From RGIG7332 sp045580305 (GTDB lineage: Bacteria > Bacillota > Clostridia > Oscillospirales > JAAYXM01): a stretch of DNA of 64,000 bases. The stretch lies in NCBI GenBank assembly GCA_045580305.1, contig JAZNNQ010000054.1, positions 52,489 to 116,488 on the forward strand. Direction: 5' to 3'. Under the pieces are notes generated by a model, which worked only from the letters and a program-made list of their open reading frames with translations, was not told where the DNA came from and searched no databases. Shown here one piece after another: positions 57,676-64,000 of this stretch. Position 1 is the first letter of the stretch. Each line of letters begins with the position of its first letter. Made by a program: the position numbers and the translations under genes.

Positions 57676-58245
57676 CTATAAAACGGAAATTCCAAGGGAA
57701 GTTAGCGCTTTTGCAAGTCTGCACACCGGCAGGCCCACTACATTGAAATAGTCGCCGTTTATCTTCTCAACTAAAATTGCGCCCTTATCCTGTATGCCGT
57801 AAGCACCTGCTTTATCCATAGGCTCACCGGTTGCGATGTATCTGTGTATCATTTCGGGAGTAAGGGAGCGGAAGGTCACCTCTGTGCCTTCGGCAAAGGA
57901 CAGTGTTTCATCCCCAAGGGACACCACAACACCGGTATAGACCACATGGGTTTTGCCGGAAAGCAAGGAGAGCATATTAAAAGCATCTGCCTCATCCCGC
58001 GGTTTTCCCAGAATTTTATCGTCATACACAACGATGGTGTCGGCGCCGATTATAAGGCTTGAGGGGTTTTGCGATTTAATATCAAAAACCTTGCGGCGTG
58101 CTATCTCGACAGCGCATTCCGCGGGAGTAAGTCCGTCGGGCATCGTTTCGTCGGCATCTGAAGGAATAATATCAAACTTTTCAATTAAATTTTTCAAAAG
58201 AGCGCGCCTTCTGGGCGATTGAGAGGCTAAAATAACATTTGGCAT
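57676..58245 (-). CDS. maf: Maf-like nucleotide pyrophosphatase
   Basis: 189 aa. Starts NVILASQSPRRRALLKNL, the Maf signature; further IIGADTIVVYDDKILGKP, AYGIQDKGAILVEKINGDYFNVVGLP. Maf proteins hydrolyse non-canonical or canonical NTPs (dTTP/UTP type) and have been linked to septum formation. The chosen ATG has GGAAGGG upstream; the longer frame extends into dut. Sits between dut and mreC, the usual clostridial order maf-mreB-mreC minus mreB. Confidence 0.93.
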   Translation of the reverse strand: MPNVILASQSPRRRALLKNLIEKFDIIPSDADETMPDGLTPAECAVEIARRKVFDIKSQNPSSLIIGADTIVVYDDKILGKPRDEADAFNMLSLLSGKTHVVYTGVVVSLGDETLSFAEGTEVTFRSLTPEMIHRYIATGEPMDKAGAYGIQDKGAILVEKINGDYFNVVGLPVCRLAKALTSLGISVL

Positions 58246-58249
58246 AGAA

Positions 58250-58693
58250 TTAAACCCTTCCTGTTGAACCGAAGCCGCCGCTTCCGCGCTCGGTCTCATT
58301 TAAAGAGTCGCACACCTCGATCTTCGGCTGTACGACAGGTACCACCAAAAGCTGGGCAATGCGCTCGCCCGGCTCGATAGCATATGTACGGCTTGACTGA
58401 TTATACAAAGCAACTATGATCTCGCCACGGTAATCGCTGTCAATTACACCGACAGAATTGGCAAGATTGATACCGTGTTTTACCGAAAGGCCGCTCCTGG
58501 CACAAACCAGTGCAACATGGTTAGCGTCGGGCAGAGCAATGGCTATACCCGTAGGCACGCGCAGGGTCTCGCCGGGTGCAATCTCCACAATATCCTCCAG
58601 ATGGGCGCAAAGGTCCATACCTGCAGAGCCGGGTGTGGCGTATTCCGGCGGGGTCACATCCTCGGATAAAAGCTTGATTTTAAGTGTGCTCAT
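58250..58693 (-). CDS. dut: dUTP diphosphatase
   Basis: 147 aa trimeric dUTPase, which removes dUTP and supplies dUMP. All five motifs are visible: PGSAGMDLCAH (1), CARSGLSVKHGI (2), GVIDSDYRGEIIVALYNQ (3, catalytic Asp), RIAQLLVVPV (4) and the C-terminal ERGSGGFGSTG (5). AGGTG precedes the ATG. Between a U32 peptidase gene and maf; both neighbours and dut act on nucleotides or cell cycle only in part, so the cluster is mixed. Confidence 0.96.
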   Translation of the reverse strand: MSTLKIKLLSEDVTPPEYATPGSAGMDLCAHLEDIVEIAPGETLRVPTGIAIALPDANHVALVCARSGLSVKHGINLANSVGVIDSDYRGEIIVALYNQSSRTYAIEPGERIAQLLVVPVVQPKIEVCDSLNETERGSGGFGSTGRV

Positions 58694-58703
58694 AAAAAAT
58701 CAC

Positions 58704-60770
58704 CTACTCAACACCGCGGAAGTAAAGACCGCGGGTAAATTTCTCGGGAGTTTTATCGTTGCCGTTTAAGTATTCGCGGATTATTGCCAAAACTTCAGCT
58801 GCGCTCTCGGTGGTAAACATCAGGCGCAGGCGGGAAATGCCGACTGCTGAAAGCTCGGCTTCTTTGTCCGCGAGATAGAGAACATCAGGGTTTAAGATCA
58901 TATTTCGATGCCGCGGCAGACAAAGCACGGGAAGTGCAAAGCCTCTCCGGTCGGTAAGCGTGTGTACGCCGTGACCGGGGCATTTACCACCGCTTGATAC
59001 CGCACAGTTTTCGGTTATCATAAGGGGAAGTCGACCATATGCGACAAGGTCGCAGGGGATACATTTTTCAACATCTCGCGCCTGAGAGAGCATAAGCTCG
59101 GGGGAAAGTGTTGCACTTGATAAGCCGAGATTTTTGTATTCAAGAAGCGAGCGGGAGTTTAAGATATTAAGACCCATATCGCCCTCTACCGTAAAGCCTT
59201 CGGCAACAAGGGGCGCAATCTGGGAAATATTAGAAACAAGAATGTTTTTAATACCCAGCTTTTTAGCTAAAGCCAGCTTCTTATTTATACTGTCCCATTC
59301 CTCATCCCAGATAATCTGCGGCAAGAACAGGCCGACATTTTCGGGAAAATCACCTTCACGAAGTTCTCCAATGGGCAGATAAATACGGTCCAACGGAAGA
59401 CTTTTCAGCTCATTTGATAACTGGTCAATACTGAAGAGTGACACCGCAAGGGAGGGCGTTTCTTTAATCTTGGCACAAGAGCTGATGGGAGCAAGTGTTT
59501 CCGGAACAAGCTTTCTCGGCTGTGCCCTAAGATCCAGAAGCCCTTCAAGAGCATCACGGCGCAAAGCGTTTATAGCAGAGATCGGAACGGACACATTTGC
59601 CCCGACATCAAGGGTAATATTATCGGCAAAAAACGGTGTGCCACCGGTTTTTGAAAGCTTATCATAAACGGTAGCATCGTCCAGCGGGCGATTTATTGCC
59701 GCCTGAGCGGTTTGACCTTGCACAGTAAAGGCGTTGCCTTCCTTATCTGTTGCGGTAAGGGTTATGGGCGTGCCCTCATTTATCGTGCAGGCAAAATCCA
59801 CGGGGAGTAGCGGGTTTTCGTTTGCATATAATTTCCGCGCCTCTTTATAAATAGAATCGTCAGCTTTTGGCTCACTATCGCGGATGCCAAACATATTGGC
59901 GCCGTGTTTGTTTTTGAAATACCCGTCGGTAAAACCGTCGCGGGAGAAGATTTTACGCAGGGTAAGCATTTCCTCTTGTGTGGGGATGCGGTTTTCGCGG
60001 AGTAAGCGGGAGTAAATGTCGCAAACTGTGGCAACATACTCGGGTCTTTTCATTCTGCCTTCGATCTTAAGGGATGCGACCCCAATTTCCCGAAGTGCGG
60101 GCAGGTCATAAGCCAGACACAGATCCTTAAGACTTAAAGGATAGGTTTCGTTTTTAGCGTTATTTACTTTGTAAGGCAGACGGCAGGGTTGGGCGCAAAG
60201 GCCACGGTTTCCGCTTCGTCTGCCGATAAAGCCGCTCATATAGCATTGGCCCGAATAGCACATGCAAAGCGCACCGTGGACAAAAACCTCGGTTTCAATG
60301 TCTACAGTCCGGGTTATTTCACGGATGGCCGTATCCGACAGTTCACGAGACAGTACAACACGGGAAAAACCAAGTTTCTTTGCAGCCCGGGCGCCCTCGA
60401 TATTATGAACGGTAAGCTGTGTAGATGCGTGGAGGGTAAGCTGCGGAGCAATTTCACGGATGGCCTTCGCCACACCAAGATCAGCCACGATGATCGCGTC
60501 AGGTGCAATTTCGCAAAGATCACATATGGTTTTTTCAAGGAGCGAAAATTCCCTGTCATTTAAGAGAGTATTCAGCGTGATGTGGGTCTTTACACCACGG
60601 GCACGACAGTAGGCGCATATTTCCGCCATTTCCTCTTTAGTAAAGTTTTTTGCGTTTCTGCGGGCGTTAAAATCGCCAAAGCCCATATAAATCGCGTTGG
60701 CGCCGGATCTTACCGCCGCGACGGCGGCTTCCATACTGCCCGCAGGGGCAAGCAGTTCGATGTCCTTCAT
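58704..60770 (-). CDS. U32-family peptidase/hydroxylase-like protein with DUF3656 domain
   Basis: 688 aa, the long form. The N-terminal domain starts IELLAPAGSMEAAVAAVRSGA and has ALCMCYSGQCYMSGFIGRRSGNRGLCAQPCRLPY near residues 165-195, with the cysteine cluster of U32 proteins that probably binds an Fe-S centre. The C-terminal DUF3656 half contains GRLPLMITENCAVSSGGKCPG. Related E. coli proteins act in 23S rRNA hydroxylation (RlhA) or ubiquinone hydroxylation (UbiU/V), so peptidase activity is doubtful. The ATG overlaps the zapA stop by one base. Confidence 0.9.
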   Translation of the reverse strand: MKDIELLAPAGSMEAAVAAVRSGANAIYMGFGDFNARRNAKNFTKEEMAEICAYCRARGVKTHITLNTLLNDREFSLLEKTICDLCEIAPDAIIVADLGVAKAIREIAPQLTLHASTQLTVHNIEGARAAKKLGFSRVVLSRELSDTAIREITRTVDIETEVFVHGALCMCYSGQCYMSGFIGRRSGNRGLCAQPCRLPYKVNNAKNETYPLSLKDLCLAYDLPALREIGVASLKIEGRMKRPEYVATVCDIYSRLLRENRIPTQEEMLTLRKIFSRDGFTDGYFKNKHGANMFGIRDSEPKADDSIYKEARKLYANENPLLPVDFACTINEGTPITLTATDKEGNAFTVQGQTAQAAINRPLDDATVYDKLSKTGGTPFFADNITLDVGANVSVPISAINALRRDALEGLLDLRAQPRKLVPETLAPISSCAKIKETPSLAVSLFSIDQLSNELKSLPLDRIYLPIGELREGDFPENVGLFLPQIIWDEEWDSINKKLALAKKLGIKNILVSNISQIAPLVAEGFTVEGDMGLNILNSRSLLEYKNLGLSSATLSPELMLSQARDVEKCIPCDLVAYGRLPLMITENCAVSSGGKCPGHGVHTLTDRRGFALPVLCLPRHRNMILNPDVLYLADKEAELSAVGISRLRLMFTTESAAEVLAIIREYLNGNDKTPEKFTRGLYFRGVE

Positions 60771-61078
60771 TATTTCTTTAAGCGCTCAATAGTGCGGCGC
60801 AGCTCGTTGATTTCCATCTTCATTCTGCCGGACTCCTCGAGATAGTCCTTTACCTGACTTCGAAGACTCTCAGAGGTTTCCAAAGCCTTGAAATACTCGT
60901 CCGCTAAATTTACACTGGTTAAAATTGCCGCGTCGATAATCGACACATTGCCAAGGGAGAGAAGCTCCTGAACCTTTGTGTCTACATGTGATGCGACCTT
61001 TTTTGTATATTCTTCGTTCTCTGCGGAAACCAAACGATATTCATTTCCGCCGATGGTAACAGTAATCGTCTTCTTCAT
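60770..61078 (-). CDS. zapA: Cell division protein ZapA
   Basis: 102 aa. N-terminal strand-rich part KTITVTIGGNEYRLVSAENEEYTKKVASHVD, then long helices ending in a coiled coil (KDYLEESGRMKMEINELRRTIERLKK). ZapA bundles FtsZ filaments in the Z-ring. Length and pattern are typical of Firmicutes ZapA. Overlaps the U32 gene by one base, a pairing that recurs in Clostridia, and heads the run of shape/division genes that continues to minD. Confidence 0.9.
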   Translation of the reverse strand: MKKTITVTIGGNEYRLVSAENEEYTKKVASHVDTKVQELLSLGNVSIIDAAILTSVNLADEYFKALETSESLRSQVKDYLEESGRMKMEINELRRTIERLKK

Positions 61079-61216
61079 AATTCCACAACCTCGATTTCTA
61101 CATATAAATATATTCTCAGCATAAGTATATCACAAAAAAATTAAAGAATAAACATTTATTATTGATTTGTTTGCTAAAAATTTAAAAATATGGTATCCTA
61201 AACACGGTGATTTAAT

Positions 61217-61981
61217 ATGAAAAAAGTTGCGATAATAACCGGTGCCTCCAGCGGCATCGGAAAATGCTTTGCGGAAAAGCTCAATGAATACGGCGCATTT
61301 GATGAGGTATGGCTCATCGCTCGCCGCGAGGAACGGCTGCGCAATCTTGCGGAGACCCTTCCCTACAAGACTTGCGTAATCGCCCTCGACTTATCAAAAG
61401 AAGACTCTTTTGGAAAATACAAAGAGCACTTGAACGACGATATCGATGTAGGGCTTCTTATAAACTGCAGCGGCTTTGGCAAATTTACAGCGGTAATTGA
61501 CAGTGCGGTAGAGGAGAACACCAATATGGTGGATCTCAACTGCAAGGCGCTTCTTGCCCTTTGCCAGATAACAATCCCCTATATGAACAAGGGCGCAAAA
61601 ATTATAAATATTGCATCTGTTGCGGCGTTCCAGCCCATTCCATACATTGGCGTTTACGGGGCAACCAAGGCCTTTGTGCTGTCATTCAGCAGAGCACTTA
61701 ATCGCGAGCTTAAAAAGAAAGGTATCACCGTTACCGCGGTGTGCCCCTTCTGGACAAAAACCGAGTTTTTTGACCGCGCGGTTGAGGAAAAGAAGGTCGT
61801 TAAAAAATATGTGGCAATGTACAGACCCGAGCAAATCGTAAAAAGGGCGTACAGGGATGCAAAACGCGGCAAGGATGTAAGCAAATTCGGCTTTATCGCC
61901 CGCGCTCAGGTAGCGCTTGTCAAGCTTTTGCCCCATAAGATAATTATGGATGTATGGATGAACCAGCAGGATTTGGATTGA
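61217..61981 (+). CDS. Short-chain dehydrogenase/reductase
   Basis: 254 aa classical SDR. Cofactor loop AIITGASSGIGKCFAEKL at residues 5-22, the ARREERLR segment typical of NADPH preference, NCSGFGKF in the NAG position, then the catalytic Ser in IASVAAF, and YGATKAF with Tyr and Lys near residue 151. VCPFWTKTEFF follows. Resembles the DltE/YqjQ subgroup, but the substrate is unknown. The C-terminus (LVKLLPHKIIMDVWMNQQ) may associate with membranes. Weak GGTGA ribosome site. Confidence 0.88.
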   Translation: MKKVAIITGASSGIGKCFAEKLNEYGAFDEVWLIARREERLRNLAETLPYKTCVIALDLSKEDSFGKYKEHLNDDIDVGLLINCSGFGKFTAVIDSAVEENTNMVDLNCKALLALCQITIPYMNKGAKIINIASVAAFQPIPYIGVYGATKAFVLSFSRALNRELKKKGITVTAVCPFWTKTEFFDRAVEEKKVVKKYVAMYRPEQIVKRAYRDAKRGKDVSKFGFIARAQVALVKLLPHKIIMDVWMNQQDLD

Positions 61982-62010
61982 CACACGCATTAAAATATAA
62001 TAAAATAATT

Positions 62011-62033
62011 GAGCCGAGGGTTATCCTCGGCTC
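62011..62033. other. Hairpin between the SDR gene and tRNA-Arg
   Basis: GAGCCGAGG and CCTCGGCTC, 9-bp perfect stem with GTTAT loop and no T-run on plus; possibly the SDR 3' end or part of the tRNA leader. Confidence 0.5.
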
Positions 62034-62039
62034 ATATAT

Positions 62040-62114
62040 GCCTCCTTAGTTAAATGGATATAACAAGCCCCTCCTAAGGGCTAGTTACAGGTTCGATTCC
62101 TGTAGGGGGTGCCA
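62040..62114 (+). tRNA. tRNA-Arg (anticodon CCT), CCA encoded
   Basis: Acceptor GCCTCCT with AGGGGGT (two G-U pairs), anticodon stem AGCCC/GGGCT with loop CTCCTAA (anticodon CCT), T-arm ACAGG/CCTGT around TTCGATT, discriminator G and genomic CCA. Unlike the Pro and Ser genes in this window, it has no 3'-end copy downstream. Confidence 0.95.
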
Positions 62115-62146
62115 AAAAGCCGAGAGCATTTGCTCTCGGCTTTTTC
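62115..62146. terminator. Bidirectional terminator between tRNA-Arg and metA
   Basis: AAAAAGCCGAGAGCA and TGCTCTCGGCTTTTT arms; convergent ends. Confidence 0.9.
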
Positions 62147-63064
62147 TTATATATCCTGTGTTAAGTCGTAAGGGGTTGTCTGATACACATAATAGTTGAG
62201 CCAATTGGTATAAAGCAAGTTTGCATGTGCGCGCCAGGTAACCACGGGATTCTTTTCAGGGTCGTCATCCTCAAAATAATTTTTGGGGATGTCAATAGGA
62301 AGGCCCTTATTTACATCGCGGAAATACTCGCCGGCCAAGGTATCTGCATCATATTCGGGATGGCCGGTGAGGAAAATGCGGCGGCCGTCCTTGGAAATTG
62401 CAAGGTAAGGACCTGCCTCGTCGGACACGGCAAGGAGTTTTAAATGCTTACAATTTTCGATATCCTCTACGCGGTTTGCGGTGTGCCTTGAATGCGGCGC
62501 GTTAAATAGATCGTTAAAGCCGCGCACCAACGGCTCGGTAGAGTCGTATAATTTATGCTTGAATATGCCAAACATCTTTTTTGAGAGCGCGTGCTTGGGA
62601 ATACCATAGTAATAATAAAGTGCCGCCTGAGCACCCCAGCAGATATGTAGTGTGGAATGCACATTGGTTTTGGTCCATTCCATAATCTCGCGAAGCTCGG
62701 GCCAATAGTCAACCTCTTCAAAGTCCATATTCTCAACCGGCGCACCGGTGATGATCATACCGTCATAGCGCTCGTGCTTGATGTCATCAAAACGGCAATA
62801 GAAGGAACGGAGATGATCCTCAGAGGTATTTTTTGAAACATGTGTAGAAGTCTGGAGCAGATCGATCTCAATCTGAAGAGGGGTATTTGAGAGACAGCGC
62901 ATAAGCTGGGTCTCGGTTGTTATCTTTGTGGGCATAAGATTTAAAATCAAAATCTTAAGCGGGCGTATATCCTGATGAAGCGCGCGGGATTCTGTCATGA
63001 CAAATATATTTTCGTTTTCCAGAGTTTTGCGCGCGGGAAGTCGGTTGGGAATTTTAATCGGCAT
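62147..63064 (-). CDS. metA: Homoserine O-acyltransferase MetA, probably acetyl-specific
   Basis: 305 aa glutamine-amidotransferase-like fold, first committed step of methionine synthesis. The nucleophile is C142 in HICWGAQAALYYY; later H235-type and E motifs appear in TGHPEYDADTL. At position 111 the residue is Glu (GAPVEN), which in the MetA family correlates with acetyl-CoA rather than succinyl-CoA use. AGGAG lies 10 bases before the ATG. Monocistronic by context, between tRNA-Arg and the rRNA operon. No SAM riboswitch pattern recognised upstream. Confidence 0.94.
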   Translation of the reverse strand: MPIKIPNRLPARKTLENENIFVMTESRALHQDIRPLKILILNLMPTKITTETQLMRCLSNTPLQIEIDLLQTSTHVSKNTSEDHLRSFYCRFDDIKHERYDGMIITGAPVENMDFEEVDYWPELREIMEWTKTNVHSTLHICWGAQAALYYYYGIPKHALSKKMFGIFKHKLYDSTEPLVRGFNDLFNAPHSRHTANRVEDIENCKHLKLLAVSDEAGPYLAISKDGRRIFLTGHPEYDADTLAGEYFRDVNKGLPIDIPKNYFEDDDPEKNPVVTWRAHANLLYTNWLNYYVYQTTPYDLTQDI

Positions 63065-63205
63065 AGCGTCATTTCTCCTATTAAATTCATTGTAAACAGT
63101 ATATCAAACAATAAATGAAAATGCAATATGAAGTGCACGCTATATATTATAATAGGAAGGAAAAATTCAATTTAAAAAAATTTCCAAAAAAAATGAAAAA
63201 AAGTG

Positions 63206-63234
63206 TTGACAAAAGGTAAAAAGTATGCTAATAT
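63206..63234 (+). promoter_or_regulatory. rRNA operon promoter
   Basis: TTGACA (63206-63211), 17-bp spacer, TAATAT with TATGC before it (63229-63234), about 150 bp before the 16S 5' end; overlies otherwise gene-free AT-rich DNA (63065-63386). The leader has CTTGAAAACTGAATA, a string often seen in Firmicutes rRNA spacers. Confidence 0.8.
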
Positions 63235-63386
63235 AATATAGCTGTCGCAAAAAAACGGCAGTAAAAATGAATCTTGAAAACTGAATAGCATAATGGACCT
63301 TGAGATTCTTTATGAGTAAAGAACGATAGTAAATAAGAGGAAAAGAAATGAGCAAGATTAAAATGATTTAATTTATATGGAAATAT

Positions 63387-64000
<614 letters not shown>

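Noticed and set aside
62826..62840. Second parS-like string (GAAACATGTG)
   Set aside because: It lies within metA coding sequence and lacks the palindromic TGTTnCA half.

Overview
The window looks like the replication-origin region of a sporulating, Gram-positive member of the Clostridia, most likely an Oscillospirales/Ruminococcaceae-type gut anaerobe. The evidence is the conserved Firmicutes origin order (jag-yidC-yidD-rnpA-rpmH / dnaA-dnaN-recF-remB-gyrB-gyrA), a large Bacillus-type SRP RNA, strong sigma-A promoters with AGGAGG ribosome sites, sporulation or germination-type wall enzymes (PdaA-like deacetylase, SleL/YaaH-like LysM-GH18 protein), [FeFe]-hydrogenase maturation genes and a Firmicutes-type 16S rRNA 5' end. 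The family-level placement is inference.

Layout. Positions 1-1763 (minus): jag (partial), yidC, yidD, rnpA, rpmH. Positions 1952-10552 (plus): dnaA, a dnaA-dnaN spacer carrying four TTTTCCACA DnaA boxes and a DnaA-trio-like tract (probable oriC), dnaN, recF, remB, gyrB, gyrA. A near-consensus parS site lies just after gyrA, followed by rnhA and a nifS-nifU Fe-S pair. Positions 12.8-15.5 kb (minus): an unknown lipoprotein/membrane-protein pair and a CNNM/CBS transporter with a structured leader. Positions 15.7-19.1 kb: tRNA-Pro with partial copies of its own 3' end, SRP RNA, dnaX-ebfC-recR. Positions 19.1-25.1 kb (minus): B6 uptake/salvage pair, M23 peptidase, Cys-cluster protein, asnA, glnA. 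Positions 25.2-27.8 kb: prmA, rsmE, a membrane protein. Positions 27.8-30.4 kb: tRNA-Ser with a duplicated 3' end and a two-gene islet of unknown function, then a DUF3842 gene. Positions 30.4-34.7 kb: ECF S-component behind an attenuator, SLH/S1 protease, divergent TetR and DegV genes. Positions 34.7-40.7 kb (minus): prsA-like foldase, mfd, pth, a stand-alone GlmU-type beta-helix acyltransferase. Positions 40.8-44.95 kb: dnaD and dnaC-like primosome genes, D,D-carboxypeptidase, lipoprotein. Positions 44.96-48.1 kb: germination/wall enzymes and a cysteine-less ArsC-like protein. Positions 48.1-52.9 kb: TM1266-like regulator, hydE, hydG, hydF, tyrA. Positions 53.0-61.1 kb (minus): zapA, U32 peptidase, dut, maf, mreC, mreD, mrdA, minD, mgsA, a cell-shape and division run. 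Then an SDR gene, tRNA-Arg, metA, and the start of an rRNA operon (16S runs off the window).

Most genes are housekeeping: replication initiation and repair, Fe-S assembly, N assimilation, wall synthesis and hydrogenase maturation. The least explained sequence is non-coding. At both tRNA-Pro and tRNA-Ser the tRNA 3' end recurs about 190-200 bp downstream, separated by ORF-free hairpin-rich DNA, with additional inverted T-arm copies opposite. Several genes (CNNM, ECF-S, hyd regulator, SleL-like) sit behind leader terminators that look conditional, and a 17-bp perfect inverted repeat lies upstream of the hyd cluster.
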